A DNA stretch of 64,000 nt from Niastella sp. (GTDB lineage Bacteria; Bacteroidota; Bacteroidia; Chitinophagales; Chitinophagaceae): assembly GCA_016710595.1 (NCBI GenBank), contig JADJVM010000002.1, forward strand, positions 1 to 64,000, read 5' to 3'. A program made the position numbers and the translations under genes. A model generated the notes under the pieces. It was given only the letters and a program-made list of their open reading frames with translations, was not told the DNA's origin and did no database searches. Below are positions 26,067 to 36,089 of the stretch, piece by piece; position 1 is the stretch's first letter; each line of letters opens with the position of its first letter.

Positions 26067-27125
26067 TTATTTCAGTGAAATTAATTCTGCTGCCATCATT
26101 TCTTTTATCATCATCGCCAAATCATACTTTGGCAACCAACCCAAATTATTTTTTGCTTTAGATGCATCCCCAATTAATATTTCAACTTCGGCAGGCCTGT
26201 AATACCTGGCATTGATACCGATAACCTGTTGCCCTTTTGGTAATTGATACTCTGGGTTTTTGCATGAAACAACAAAGGCTTTTTCATTTTCATCTTTTCC
26301 TGTAAACTCAAGGCTTATGCCCACTTCGGAGAATGCCATTTTTATAAAATCTCTTACTGAAGTGGTAACGCCGGTTGCCAATACATAATCATCGGGTGTA
26401 TCTTGCTGAAGCATGAGCCACATGCCTTCCACATAATCTTTAGCATGTCCCCAATCTCTTTTGGCATCTAAATTACCCAGGTATAGTGTGGTTTCTAAAC
26501 CTTTTGCAATACGGGCTACACCCATCGTTATTTTACGGGTTACAAAAGTTTCACCACGCAATGGGCTTTCATGATTAAATAATATTCCATTTACCGCATA
26601 TAAACCGTAGGCCTCCCGGTAGTTTACCGTAATCCAATATCCATAAAGTTTTGCAACCCCATAAGGTGAACGTGGATAAAAGGGTGTTTTTTCATTTTGT
26701 GGGATCTCCTGTACTTTACCATATAATTCAGAAGTAGAAGCCTGGTAAAAACGGGTTTTCTTTTCGAGGCCTAAAATACGAATGGCCTCCAGCAGCCGGA
26801 GCACACCCATCGCATCGGAATTGGCTGTGTATTCAGGAGTTTCAAAACTTACCTGCACATGGCTTTGGGCACCCAGGTTATAAATTTCATCCGGTTGTGT
26901 TTGTTGGATGATGCGTATGAGATTGCTACTGTCAGTAAGGTCCCCGTAATGTAAATGAAAACGATCGGAATATGTTTTATTGTAAAACATATCATCTATT
27001 CGGCTTGTATTAATAAGTGAGCTACGTCTTTTTACACCATGCACATTGTATCCTTTTTCTAACAATAACTCAGCGAGGTAAGCGCCGTCCTGGCCAGTAA
27101 TACCCGTAATTAAGGCGGTTTTCAT
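26067..27125 (-). CDS. gmd: GDP-mannose 4,6-dehydratase
   Basis: Gmd makes GDP-4-keto-6-deoxymannose, precursor of GDP-fucose, rhamnose or perosamine. The 352-residue length is normal. It starts KTALITGITGQDGAYLAELL, the family signature, with VHGVKRRSSLINTSRID for NADP binding and FYQASTSELYGKVQE plus YPRSPYGVAKLYGYW for the Ser/Tyr/Lys centre. The product-specific next enzyme (fcl or rmd) is not in the window. A -7 element TACATTTG lies about 27 bases upstream. Confidence 0.95.
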   Translation of the reverse strand: MKTALITGITGQDGAYLAELLLEKGYNVHGVKRRSSLINTSRIDDMFYNKTYSDRFHLHYGDLTDSSNLIRIIQQTQPDEIYNLGAQSHVQVSFETPEYTANSDAMGVLRLLEAIRILGLEKKTRFYQASTSELYGKVQEIPQNEKTPFYPRSPYGVAKLYGYWITVNYREAYGLYAVNGILFNHESPLRGETFVTRKITMGVARIAKGLETTLYLGNLDAKRDWGHAKDYVEGMWLMLQQDTPDDYVLATGVTTSVRDFIKMAFSEVGISLEFTGKDENEKAFVVSCKNPEYQLPKGQQVIGINARYYRPAEVEILIGDASKAKNNLGWLPKYDLAMMIKEMMAAELISLK

Positions 27126-27151
27126 TTATCGTTTAATTTTAATTATTTTCG

Positions 27152-27159
27152 CAAATGTA
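27152..27159 (-). promoter_or_regulatory. -7 promoter element of gmd
   Basis: On the minus strand this reads TACATTTG, matching TAnnTTTG, 26 bases before the gmd ATG. Confidence 0.4.
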
Positions 27160-27226
27160 GCGCATATAACTTTTTGAAAATAGTTTTTAACCTGCATATT
27201 CTATTCCGGTTGTTCAAAATACATTC

Positions 27227-28354
27227 ATGAAAATAGCGATTAACTGCTGGATATTAAGAAATAAGAATCCCGATGGTATAGGCAATGTAATTATTGAAAC
27301 GATACCCCTCCTTATCAGGAATCATCCCGAGCTCCATTTTATGATCTTGTGTGATAAGAATTTTAAAAATTTTTATTTTGATTTTCCCAATGTTAGTCAT
27401 CACTATATCTTTCCTCCCTTTCGCCACCCGGTGTTATATATGTGGTATATGGATTTTGTATTACCGGGCTTTTTAAAAAAACAAAAGGCAGATATTTTTG
27501 TAGGTATGGATGGTTTCATTTCTCTGCGAAGTAAAGTGCCACAGCTTGGTATCATACACGATCTTAATTTTGAGCATTATCCTAAAGATTTGCCAATTCG
27601 TAACCGGTTGTATTATAGATTTTATTTTAAAAGATTTGCCTGCAAAGCAAAACATTTGCTTGCTGTATCAAACTTTACCAGGAATGATATTATAAAGACT
27701 TATCAAATTCCGGCTGAAAAAATTTCTGTCCTCACCCTGGGTGCAAAAAATGTTTTTACGGCATTATCAATAAACGAAATAGTACATACCCGGGATACCT
27801 GGAGTAGTGGACAAGCCTATTTTTTCTTTGTAGGCTCCATGCACCGTCGTAAAAATATAGTACGTTTATTACAGGCCTTCGATGCATTTAAAATAAAAAA
27901 TCAATCTAAAACAAAATTGATTTTGGCCGGTAATATCATGTGGCAACATGCCGAAATTAAAAATGAATTGCAAAGGTTGCAATTTAAAAATGACATCATT
28001 TTTACTGGCCGTGTTCCCGATGAATCATTAAAACTTTTGTTGGGCTCCGCCAAAGCCCTTGTATTTGTACCCATATTCGAAGGCTTTGGGCTACCCATTG
28101 TAGAAGCTTTCCAGGCAGGAGTTCCCGTTATTTGCAGTAATACCAGCTCTATGCCCGAAGTGGCCGGTGATGCTGCATTATTGATAGATCCCTTTGATAT
28201 AAATGATATTGCAGGGGCGATGTACCGCATAGACAATAATGAAGAGCTGCAACATCATCTTATTGAAAAAGGCAATGTACAAAAATTAAAATTTAACTGG
28301 CAAAATACGGCTGATGAATTATACCAGGCAATTTTAAAAACAGTTGGCGTATAA
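27227..28354 (+). CDS. Family 4 glycosyltransferase
   Basis: The 375-residue protein has a GT-B fold with the retaining GT4 C-terminal domain: YFFFVGSMHRRKNIVRLLQA, DIIFTGRVPDESLKLLL, and FVPIFEGFGLPIVEAFQAG with the E(x7)E pair, followed by NTSSMPEVAGDAALLIDP. It resembles mannosyltransferases of polysaccharide loci. It is convergent with another GT4 gene, separated by 2 bp. The cytoplasmic face of the membrane is the expected site. Confidence 0.88.
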   Translation: MKIAINCWILRNKNPDGIGNVIIETIPLLIRNHPELHFMILCDKNFKNFYFDFPNVSHHYIFPPFRHPVLYMWYMDFVLPGFLKKQKADIFVGMDGFISLRSKVPQLGIIHDLNFEHYPKDLPIRNRLYYRFYFKRFACKAKHLLAVSNFTRNDIIKTYQIPAEKISVLTLGAKNVFTALSINEIVHTRDTWSSGQAYFFFVGSMHRRKNIVRLLQAFDAFKIKNQSKTKLILAGNIMWQHAEIKNELQRLQFKNDIIFTGRVPDESLKLLLGSAKALVFVPIFEGFGLPIVEAFQAGVPVICSNTSSMPEVAGDAALLIDPFDINDIAGAMYRIDNNEELQHHLIEKGNVQKLKFNWQNTADELYQAILKTVGV

Positions 28355-28356
28355 GT

Positions 28357-29484
28357 TCAATGATATTTCAATATATCAACTGCATGTTCTGCAATATGCC
28401 CCCAATAAAAATGGTTGAAAAAAACAGTATTGAGTTGATCAGTACCTGTCGGTTGCATGATGGCCCTTGCAAAAGCATCCCAATCCCCATCTTTTATTTT
28501 AATAAGCCGGGTGCCTGTAATTTCAATAGGTATGCCAATAGCGCCTGTTTCAGTACTGATACATTCAAGGCCATAACCCAGCGCTTCTACTAATTTTGTT
28601 TTTATACCGCCGCCTTCTATTACAGGATTCAGGAAAATATCGGACCCCATAAAATAGGTATTGATATCATCTACAAACCCTGCATATATGATATTTTTAT
28701 CTTTAAAGTTCTCCAGGTTTTTATAAGATTCCGGTAACCCTTTTCCGCAAATGATGATCGTGTAATTATATTTAGCCTGCATCAATATTTTATTAATTTT
28801 CCCGGTTAATACATCCAATGCCCTTAAGTTAGGTTCATAACTTAATGTACCATTAAAGAGAAGTATTTTCTTGTTTTCGGGCAGTTTGTATGTATTTATT
28901 AATTTCTTTCGGCATTGTTGTACCAATTTAGGGTCTGGCAGGCTTTTGTGTTCAAAGCCATAAGTAACTGTAAAACATTTTTGGGAATCTAATTCATAAT
29001 GTTTTATTGCGTAATCCTTATCTTCCTCGGTAATAAAAAAATTATAGGCCGCTTTTTTATGTACGCATTTTTCATACACCTGTAAAATACGCCACCAAAA
29101 TTTCCCTGTAGTTTTAAAACGTACACTTTCTATATTTTGAGAATGTACAACCAATGGCAATTTATAGATCCATTGTAATAAAATGCCCAGCCAGCCCAGG
29201 TAAGGGTGTACAATGATTAAATGAGAAAAAGAATGTTTCTTTAAAATACCGCCAACTTTAAAAATTAGAAATGGATTAAAGTAACGGAAAAATGAATTTC
29301 CCAGTGCCGGGAAAAACCTGGCATTTAAGGCAGGGGGCAACACATTGTTTGCTGTAGAAATAATGGATACAGGAATTAAATCGGCGAGATAGCGATAAAA
29401 AAATGCCACACTTTTTTGTCCACCCATTTTTGCAGGATAAATGGCGTATGGAACAATTACGGCAATGTTTATGGGCTTTTCCAA
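28357..29484 (-). CDS. Family 4 glycosyltransferase
   Basis: The 375-residue protein starts with a GT-B N-terminal domain (INIAVIVPYAIYPAKMGGQK) and contains KKILLFNGTLSYEPNLRALD, IIYAGFVDDINTYFMGSD and IFLNPVIEGGGIKTKLVEAL, where the last has the acceptor/donor Glu region of GT4. A short Trp/Ile-rich stretch near residue 110 (YLGWLGILLQWIYKLPLVVH) may associate with the membrane. It is downstream of the YfhO gene on the same strand, 54 bp apart. The sugar is unknown. Confidence 0.82.
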   Translation of the reverse strand: MEKPINIAVIVPYAIYPAKMGGQKSVAFFYRYLADLIPVSIISTANNVLPPALNARFFPALGNSFFRYFNPFLIFKVGGILKKHSFSHLIIVHPYLGWLGILLQWIYKLPLVVHSQNIESVRFKTTGKFWWRILQVYEKCVHKKAAYNFFITEEDKDYAIKHYELDSQKCFTVTYGFEHKSLPDPKLVQQCRKKLINTYKLPENKKILLFNGTLSYEPNLRALDVLTGKINKILMQAKYNYTIIICGKGLPESYKNLENFKDKNIIYAGFVDDINTYFMGSDIFLNPVIEGGGIKTKLVEALGYGLECISTETGAIGIPIEITGTRLIKIKDGDWDAFARAIMQPTGTDQLNTVFFNHFYWGHIAEHAVDILKYH

Positions 29485-29538
29485 TTCAATATAAAAAGCA
29501 TAAGCATCCCGGAAATTTTTATTTTCCGGAATGATTAT

Positions 29539-32166
29539 TTAAGCTTGTTTTTTATTTTTTCTAAATTCAAGATAAAGGGCCATTAAAAGCATCAGTATAA
29601 AAATAGCCGAACCAATATGCGAAGCCGTGATACTTTTATTATACACATCCGGCACAAACTTAAATTCTATTTTGTGTTTTCCGGGCGGGATTAGCATGGC
29701 TCTTAAAACATAATCGGCTTTAAAATAATCGGCTGGCTTATCATCTATAAATGCTTTCCAGTCTTTGTAATAAATTTCACTAAATACTGCTACATGCGGC
29801 TTACTGCTATTTGATTCATAAATCATATCATCATTATCAAAAGAAGTGAGTTTGATGCTTGCACTGCTATCAGCAGGTGTATAACCTGTAGTTAATGATT
29901 TATATTGATTATCTACCACAGCGGTATCTTTAGGATTAAAGCCGGTTAATGCTTTCATTTCTTCTGAAGGGCCATTTACAAATTCTACCGCTTTTACAAA
30001 CCATACATTGCCCAATGCGCCGGGGTTTAGATGTGCTTCGGGGCCTTTATCTCCATTTTGAATAACGTATTTTGTATTGAGCATATCCAATACGCCAATA
30101 TTTAAAGAACCCGATAATTGGTATGCCGTTAAATCATCGTAAATGCCCAGTTTTGCTGCATGGTACCCACCAATTGATTTATGATAATAAGATGTTTTTG
30201 AATCCTGGAATGGATCTCCGGTGGTTAAATTTAAAACCCGGTAATTGGGATCTTTATCCTGCAGTATTTGCCTGTCAGCATTCGTCATAGGGAATTCTGA
30301 TTCCTCATACTTTTCTTTGCTGTCAAAACTTTTGTCATTCAGGTATTTCATATCAATCTGCAAAAGATCAATCAGTGCAACCAATGTTATGCCGGCCAGC
30401 ATGAGATTGTATTTCAATTTATTTTTTAGGTAAAGGGCTATTAAACCGCCACCTAAAACAATGAAAAGAAGAGAACGTAAAATATCGTTCATAAACAGCG
30501 ATGCCCGGTCTTGCCTCAAAGCATTTACAAATTCTCTTGCTGTTTTTTGTGCAGCCACATCTCCTTTAAGGTTTTGCACCATATTTTCATAAATCTGGTT
30601 GTCTTTTTGTGGTTTAAACTTATTGTTTAAGTCTTCCATTTTAGCAGTGCCATTTGGATCGGTGATCGCCTGGTTAAATGCAGCAGTGCGTTGCCTGTTT
30701 TCACTGCTAAAATCGGTAGTGAAATAATAGCCTAATGCAAATACAAACAAAATCCCGGTTGCCAGCAATCCTTTTTTAAAACTTTTCCAGGCATAGGGAT
30801 CGGTATGATTGGTTGTGCGTAATTTATCCATTACCAATACAGCAATAACAGGCGCCAGCATTTGCGGAATTACCAACGCCATGGTAGGAACCCTGAATTT
30901 ATTATACAGCGGGAAATAATCAAACATAAAATAATTAAACCCTGCCAGGTTATTGCCCCATGCCAGCATAATGCTAAAAACGGTTGCTGCCAGTATCCAC
31001 CATTTATGTTTGTTATCTAAAAAAAACATACCAAACAAAAACAGGAAACAAATAATTGCGCCCAGGTAAACCGGGCCATTTGTAAATGGCTGATCGCCCC
31101 AATACAATGAAGTACTCATTTGCATGGCAATCTGGTCTGCATTGGCATCTGGCACCTGTAAGGTTTCTTTTAAAAACTTTACGGTATGGGAGTTTTCGCC
31201 CAATTGCGGAAATAAATAAGGTTCGCCATCACGTTCTGCATAATGGGTTCCATAACCTTTAACGCCGGGAAACATGAGGCTTAGAGTTTCAGCTTTTCCA
31301 TAACTCCACATAAATGCATAATCTTTACTAAGGCCGGTGGTTTTTCCATCTTTTACATTTTCATTTGTTTTACCATCATTCATTACCAATTGGCCGCCCC
31401 GCTTTGAATATTTTGCATAATCGTAGGTTGGGAATAAGATCACTGCATTTAAAGCAAGCGCCAACCCGGCGGCAGCCAGCATCAATCCCAGGGTTTTGGC
31501 AAGATGTGCCAGTTCTCTTTTTTTAATGTATTGAATACCCAATCCAATCGTCATGAAGAGTAATACTAAAAACAGGTAGTAACTAATTTGCTGGTGATTT
31601 TTATAAATCTGCAAAGACGTAAATAAGCTGGTAAGCACAAACCCCCAAATATATTTTTTATCGAAGAGCAGCAAAACGGCGCCAATTACGGCGGGCGCAT
31701 ATCCAAGCGCATACATTTGGGTTTCATGGCCTGCCGTAATAATAATCGGCGAGAAGGTACAATAGGCATAAGCGAGTGAGCCCAGGATACCGGCATATGG
31801 TTTTACTTTTAAGCATATCGTAAGAATATAGAAACCGATGCAGGCAAGAAAAAACCAATTCATGGGTTTGGGCAGCCACAATTGAAATAGCCCATCTAAG
31901 TAATGCATGGGGGTAGGGGTACCATCAATAGCTATTTGGTAAGATGGCATACCGCTAAACATACTTACTGACCACATCGGAAAATGGCCATGCGTTTCTT
32001 TATACTCTTCCGATTGTTTTACCATACCATGCCAGCCGGTAAGATCAGATTGCTTAAGAATCGTATCGCTTTGAAATGCCGGTTTTGAAATAATAAAAGC
32101 AACCAGTAAAAAAATACCAATAGCAATTAAGTGTGGTACTAATGATTTGAAACTGAAATTTTTCAT
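29539..32166 (-). CDS. YfhO-family large membrane protein
   Basis: The 875-residue protein starts with a hydrophobic helix (LVPHLIAIGIFLLVAFIISK) and has about 12 membrane segments in the first 560 residues. A soluble part with YRVLNLTTGDPFQDSKTSYY and NIGVLDMLNTKYVIQNGD follows, and a last helix (IGSAIFILMLLMALYLEF) ends it. This is the layout of the Bacteroidetes YfhO family, related to GT-C glycosyltransferases in topology. YfhO of Gram-positive bacteria glycosylates lipoteichoic acid; the role here is unknown, but its place beside a glycan locus fits a lipid-linked sugar transfer to an exported acceptor. Confidence 0.88.
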   Translation of the reverse strand: MKNFSFKSLVPHLIAIGIFLLVAFIISKPAFQSDTILKQSDLTGWHGMVKQSEEYKETHGHFPMWSVSMFSGMPSYQIAIDGTPTPMHYLDGLFQLWLPKPMNWFFLACIGFYILTICLKVKPYAGILGSLAYAYCTFSPIIITAGHETQMYALGYAPAVIGAVLLLFDKKYIWGFVLTSLFTSLQIYKNHQQISYYLFLVLLFMTIGLGIQYIKKRELAHLAKTLGLMLAAAGLALALNAVILFPTYDYAKYSKRGGQLVMNDGKTNENVKDGKTTGLSKDYAFMWSYGKAETLSLMFPGVKGYGTHYAERDGEPYLFPQLGENSHTVKFLKETLQVPDANADQIAMQMSTSLYWGDQPFTNGPVYLGAIICFLFLFGMFFLDNKHKWWILAATVFSIMLAWGNNLAGFNYFMFDYFPLYNKFRVPTMALVIPQMLAPVIAVLVMDKLRTTNHTDPYAWKSFKKGLLATGILFVFALGYYFTTDFSSENRQRTAAFNQAITDPNGTAKMEDLNNKFKPQKDNQIYENMVQNLKGDVAAQKTAREFVNALRQDRASLFMNDILRSLLFIVLGGGLIALYLKNKLKYNLMLAGITLVALIDLLQIDMKYLNDKSFDSKEKYEESEFPMTNADRQILQDKDPNYRVLNLTTGDPFQDSKTSYYHKSIGGYHAAKLGIYDDLTAYQLSGSLNIGVLDMLNTKYVIQNGDKGPEAHLNPGALGNVWFVKAVEFVNGPSEEMKALTGFNPKDTAVVDNQYKSLTTGYTPADSSASIKLTSFDNDDMIYESNSSKPHVAVFSEIYYKDWKAFIDDKPADYFKADYVLRAMLIPPGKHKIEFKFVPDVYNKSITASHIGSAIFILMLLMALYLEFRKNKKQA

Positions 32167-32328
32167 GTATTCATGCAGTTATATTTGGCAAAATAAAGCT
32201 AAAATACCAGTTTATAAAAAGGAAGATTTTGAGAAAGGCCATTCTGCCGCAAAAGCATAAAAATATGGATTGAAAAAATGTTCAAACTAAAATTTAAAAA
32301 ACTTATTAAAAAATGCAATGTAATCTTT

Positions 32329-32358
32329 TTGTGGGCGTATGTATTTTGCCTATTTTTG
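32329..32358 (+). promoter_or_regulatory. Promoter of tRNA-His
   Basis: A TTG (32329-32331) and TATTTTTG (32351-32358) are separated by 19 bases, the classic Bacteroidetes -33/-7 arrangement. The tRNA begins 20 bases later. Confidence 0.65.
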
Positions 32359-32377
32359 CTGCCGGTTTACAAAAAAT

Positions 32378-32452
32378 GGTAGCCATAGCTCAGCTGGTTA
32401 GAGTATCAGATTGTGATTCTGAGGGTCGTGGGTTCGAGCCCCATTGGCTACC
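32378..32452 (+). tRNA. tRNA-His (GTG)
   Basis: The cloverleaf folds with acceptor GTAGCCA/TGGCTAC, D arm GCTC/GAGT, anticodon arm TCAGA-TTGTGAT-TCTGA with anticodon GTG, and T arm GTGGG-TTCGAGC-CCCAT. The base before the acceptor stem is G and the discriminator is C, so the G-1:C73 pair unique to tRNA-His is encoded. CCA is not fully encoded. Confidence 0.97.
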
Positions 32453-32454
32453 CA

Positions 32455-32481
32455 AAACCTCCCCATTCGGGAGGTTTTTTT
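32455..32481 (+). terminator. tRNA-His terminator
   Basis: AAACCTCCC and GGGAGGTTT pair around a short loop and run into a T-tract, directly after the tRNA. Confidence 0.85.
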
Positions 32482-32595
32482 ATTTTGCTTACCGTTCATA
32501 CATCAATTTTAATCTATATACTGTTTAACAAAACATTATTGTGCACATTTCGTTATAACTGCATTGCACTACTTGATTTGTATTATTTTTACGGT

Positions 32596-34761
32596 ATGCA
32601 AAAAATTGCAAGTTTTATTATGAGTAAAAAATTCTTACCTATTGTTTTTGCGTTAACCGCAATTAGTATTTTTATTGCTTCCCGTACCCAGGGCAGCACC
32701 GAAAACGAAGAAAACCCAAAAGCTAAAAATGAACGGATATTAAGAAACGTTGGCATTTTACTGGAACAGGGCCATGTACATCCACGGGCTATTGATGATG
32801 CTTTTAGCAAAGAAGTAATGAAAAAATACCTGAAGGATATGGACGGCGATAAAAATATTTTTATACAAGCCGATCTTGATGGGTTTAAAGTATTCGAAAA
32901 CCGGATAGATGATGAAATAAAAGGCGCTCCCTTAGAATCATTTTATGCCATGAATACGGTGTACTTAAAAAGGGTAAAAGAAGTATCTGAATTGTATCCC
33001 ATTTACCTGGCAAAGCCTTTCGATTTTACCAAAGAGGAAACCCTGGAAAAAGATGCCGATAAGCTATCTGCCCCTGCAACGATTGCAGAAAGAAATGATC
33101 GTTGGCGCAAGCAATTGAAATATTTGGTACTGGACCGGTATGTAAGTTTGCAGGAAGACCGGGAAAAAAATAAATCAAAAAAAGATTTTGTTGTAAAACC
33201 GGATAGCGCATTAGAGAGAGAAGCAAGGGACATTATTCGTAAGCAAATGGATCGTTACTTTACTACTAAAATGAACCGGGAGACCGAAGATGCCAATTTT
33301 AGCGTGTTCATTAATTCCATTACAGGTATCATGGATCCGCATACTGATTATCTTCCTCCAATTGACCTTCGTACTTTTAAAGAATCAATGAAAGGTTCAT
33401 TTTATGGAATTGGCGCTTTGCTTAAAGAAGATGACGGCAAAATTAAAATTGCCAGTTTGGTAAGCGGGGGCCCGGCCTGGAAGAGCGGGGAGCTTAAAGA
33501 TAATGATGAAATATTAAAAGTTGCACAAGGTGCTGAAGAACCCGTAGATGTAACCGGTTATGGCGTACAGGATGCTGTAAAAATAATTAGGGGATCCGAA
33601 AAAGGATCTGAAGTACGACTTACGGTAAAGCATATTGATGGCAGCATTAAAGTAATTACGCTTAAGCGTGATGATATAAAACTGGAAGATACTTTCGTAA
33701 GGTCTGCCATACTAAATGGCGAACATAAGATTGGCTACATTTATTTACCTGATTTTTATGCCGATTTCGATAAGGCCAATGGCCCACGGTCAGGAGAAGA
33801 TATTGGTAAAGAAATTAAAAAGCTAAAAGCAGAAAATGTTGATGGAATTTTGATTGACCTTAGAGGTAATGGTGGCGGCTCATTGTACGATGTAATACAA
33901 GCGGTAGGATATTTTGTGGGTAGCGGACCAGTGGTGCAGGTAAAAGGCCGTGGAGACAAAGTACAAGTGTTGCCAGATAATAATAAAGGGGTTTTATATA
34001 CAGGCCCATTGGCCGTATTGGTTGATGAAACCAGTGCCTCTGCTTCTGAAATATTTGCTGCAGCCATCCAGGATTATAAAAGAGGAATTATTATAGGCAG
34101 TACCTCTACCTATGGTAAAGGTTCAGTACAAAGAAATATTGCATTGAACCCCGAAAGGGAGAATTCCATTTTTGGTAATTCAAATACAGAAGACCTGGGT
34201 ACCGTAAAACTTACATTGCAAAAATTTTATCGTATCAGTGGCGGATCTAACCAGCTTAAAGGAGTAATACCTGATGTGGTAATACCAGACAGGCTTGAAT
34301 TTGTAAAATTCAGGGAAAAGGATAACCCTTATTCTTTAAAATGGGATGAAATAAAAAAAGCGGATTATAAAGAATGGATGGACCCCACAGCAGAAAAAAC
34401 AATTGTAACTGCAGCCAGGGAAGAAGTAAATAAAAACCCCACTTTTAATAAAATAAAATCAGAAGTGGACTGGTTAGATAAAAATGCGAACCGCTCTTAT
34501 TCTTTGAACTACGAAAAATTTAAACAGAATCAAAAACAACTGAAAGAAGTTTATAAAAAAATTGAAGAGCTTTATAAACTTCCAACCCCCATGCAAGTTC
34601 ATAATTTAGTTGTGGATACTGCTGCTATCAATACAGCACAGGATAAAATTGATAAAAATAAAGTTTGGTTAAAAGCAGTGAGTTCAGATATTTATATTGA
34701 TGAATCTACCCGGGTGCTTAATCGTATGATTCAAAACGGTAGCTTGGTAAAGAAGGATTAA
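32596..34761 (+). CDS. Carboxy-terminal processing (tail-specific) S41 protease
   Basis: The start at 32596 (MQKIASFIMSKKF) gives 721 residues with an N-terminal membrane anchor or signal (FLPIVFALTAISIFIASRTQ); the frame further upstream runs through the tRNA and is rejected. A helical N-terminal domain is followed by a PDZ domain (GSFYGIGALLKEDDGKIKIA, DNDEILKVAQG) and the S41 core. DETSASASEIFAAAIQDY supplies the catalytic Ser (about S482) and STYGKGSVQ the Lys (about K508). The C-terminal DUF3340-like end matches E. coli Prc. It cleaves periplasmic proteins from their C-termini. Confidence 0.92.
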   Translation: MQKIASFIMSKKFLPIVFALTAISIFIASRTQGSTENEENPKAKNERILRNVGILLEQGHVHPRAIDDAFSKEVMKKYLKDMDGDKNIFIQADLDGFKVFENRIDDEIKGAPLESFYAMNTVYLKRVKEVSELYPIYLAKPFDFTKEETLEKDADKLSAPATIAERNDRWRKQLKYLVLDRYVSLQEDREKNKSKKDFVVKPDSALEREARDIIRKQMDRYFTTKMNRETEDANFSVFINSITGIMDPHTDYLPPIDLRTFKESMKGSFYGIGALLKEDDGKIKIASLVSGGPAWKSGELKDNDEILKVAQGAEEPVDVTGYGVQDAVKIIRGSEKGSEVRLTVKHIDGSIKVITLKRDDIKLEDTFVRSAILNGEHKIGYIYLPDFYADFDKANGPRSGEDIGKEIKKLKAENVDGILIDLRGNGGGSLYDVIQAVGYFVGSGPVVQVKGRGDKVQVLPDNNKGVLYTGPLAVLVDETSASASEIFAAAIQDYKRGIIIGSTSTYGKGSVQRNIALNPERENSIFGNSNTEDLGTVKLTLQKFYRISGGSNQLKGVIPDVVIPDRLEFVKFREKDNPYSLKWDEIKKADYKEWMDPTAEKTIVTAAREEVNKNPTFNKIKSEVDWLDKNANRSYSLNYEKFKQNQKQLKEVYKKIEELYKLPTPMQVHNLVVDTAAINTAQDKIDKNKVWLKAVSSDIYIDESTRVLNRMIQNGSLVKKD

Positions 34762-34782
34762 AAATATTTTCAACTTCATAAT

Positions 34783-34804
34783 AAAGCGGCTTGCCGCTTT
34801 TTTT
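34783..34804 (+). terminator. Terminator of the S41 protease gene
   Basis: AAAGCGGC and GCCGCTTT pair around TT and lead into seven Ts, 22 bases after the stop. Confidence 0.85.
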
Positions 34805-34835
34805 ATGTAAAGAATAACAGGTAAATATAAAAGTG

Positions 34836-35432
34836 ATGGATGACCTTGATTTAATGAACCCGGCATATTGGGATTTCCGGTATGCAAATAACCAAACCGG
34901 CTGGGATGTAGGCTATGCCTCACCGCCTCTTTCAAATTATGTGAAGCAAATTGAAAATAAGGATATCGCTGTTTTAATTCCGGGTTGTGGTAATGCATAT
35001 GAAGCGGAGTACCTGCTGCAACAAGGGTTTACCAATATTCATTTACTTGATTTTTCATCTGAAGCGGTAAAGCATTTACATTCTCGTTTTGAAAAGTATA
35101 AACAGCAAATAAAAATTATACAAGCAGATTTCTTTGCCCACCAGGGACAATACGACCTGGTGCTGGAACAAACATTTATTACAACGGTTTCTCCCGAAAG
35201 GCGAAAATCATTTGCCCAAAAAATAGCAGGCCTTGTAAAACCGGGTGGTAAATATGCTGGCGTATTTTTTAATTTGCATTTTGAAGTGAACCCACCTTAT
35301 GGAGGTTCGGCAGATGAATACATCGCATTATTTTCTGAAAATTTTACAATCAAAACGATTCAGCCCTGTTATAATTCAATAATGCCCCGAAAAGATGAGG
35401 AGCTTTTTTTTATTTTTACCCGTAAGCATTAA
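34836..35432 (+). CDS. TPMT-like SAM-dependent methyltransferase
   Basis: From the ATG at 34836 (a GTG directly before it is also possible) the product has 198 residues. The pattern NPAYWDFRYANNQTGWDVGY, with IAVLIPGCGNAYEAEYL and YDLVLEQTFITTVSPERRK, is that of thiopurine/thiol methyltransferase-like proteins. FFNLHFEVNPPYGGSADEY fits the same family. Bacterial members methylate thiols, selenium or tellurium compounds, or halides; the substrate here is unknown. It converges with the VIT-type membrane gene, 2 bp apart. Confidence 0.8.
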   Translation: MDDLDLMNPAYWDFRYANNQTGWDVGYASPPLSNYVKQIENKDIAVLIPGCGNAYEAEYLLQQGFTNIHLLDFSSEAVKHLHSRFEKYKQQIKIIQADFFAHQGQYDLVLEQTFITTVSPERRKSFAQKIAGLVKPGGKYAGVFFNLHFEVNPPYGGSADEYIALFSENFTIKTIQPCYNSIMPRKDEELFFIFTRKH

Positions 35433-35434
35433 AA

Positions 35435-36064
35435 TTAAAGTTGCAGGATATATTTACCCACCAGGTATGTGGCAAGGCTTACAAGTATTCCTATAAGCAA
35501 TGGATGTATTTTATCAATATTTTTAGATTTGCCGGTAATAAAACTTTTATATACCCCATATATCAGCAGCATCAACAAACTACTAACGATAGAAAAGATA
35601 AATGCATAACTGGGATTTAATAAAATATAAAATGGTAATAATGGGATCATCCCTCCCACAAAAAAAGATAAAGCAGTAATCAATCCTGCATAAGCCGCTT
35701 TGTTTGGTGTATTTTCTTTAAGATTAAGTTGCGATACAAAAAGTTCCCATTCCACATCATCCTTTTTTTGCAAAGTCATGGCATCCTGCTTCATTTGCTC
35801 TGTAAAACCAAATGCTTCCATTATTTCCTGCAAATGGTCTTCCTGCCTTTTATTTTTCGATTCACTGTTTTCATGCACCTGCGTAAGCCAGCTACTAATA
35901 CCCAGCAACAATGCCCCAATAATGCATACTATTAGCCCCACATTAAATACCTGTAGATTTGTATAAGAACTACTGGTAAGAAGGGCAATCAAAGAAAGAG
36001 GTACGATAATACCATCGCCAAATCCAGTAAAAAAATCGCCAAAAAAAATAGTTTTCATCAGCAA
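35435..36064 (-). CDS. VIT1/CCC1-type membrane protein
   Basis: The 209-residue protein has about five membrane segments and an N-terminal GDFFTGFGDGIIVPLSLIAL, the pattern of the vacuolar iron transporter family. A charged cytoplasmic part lies between helices 2 and 3 (SKNKRQEDHLQEIMEAFGF), where metal-binding Glu residues sit in VIT1. It may move Fe2+ or Mn2+ out of the cytoplasm. A -7 element TATCTTTG lies at 36082-36089 on the minus strand, 17 bases before the start. Confidence 0.8.
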   Translation of the reverse strand: MLMKTIFFGDFFTGFGDGIIVPLSLIALLTSSSYTNLQVFNVGLIVCIIGALLLGISSWLTQVHENSESKNKRQEDHLQEIMEAFGFTEQMKQDAMTLQKKDDVEWELFVSQLNLKENTPNKAAYAGLITALSFFVGGMIPLLPFYILLNPSYAFIFSIVSSLLMLLIYGVYKSFITGKSKNIDKIHPLLIGILVSLATYLVGKYILQL

Positions 36065-36081
36065 TTTAGCTTTAGTAATGG

Positions 36082-36089
36082 CAAAGATA
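36082..36089 (-). promoter_or_regulatory. -7 promoter element of the VIT-type gene
   Basis: On the minus strand this reads TATCTTTG, a match to TAnnTTTG, 17 bases upstream of the ATG. Confidence 0.45.

Noticed and set aside
32413..32595. Longer N-terminus for the S41 protease
   Set aside because: The extension would translate the tRNA-His and its terminator. The Met at 32596 directly precedes a normal membrane anchor.
33756..34067. 103-residue minus-strand frame within the S41 protease gene
   Set aside because: It is antisense to the catalytic core and is Ser/Pro/Thr-rich in the way typical of antisense shadows.
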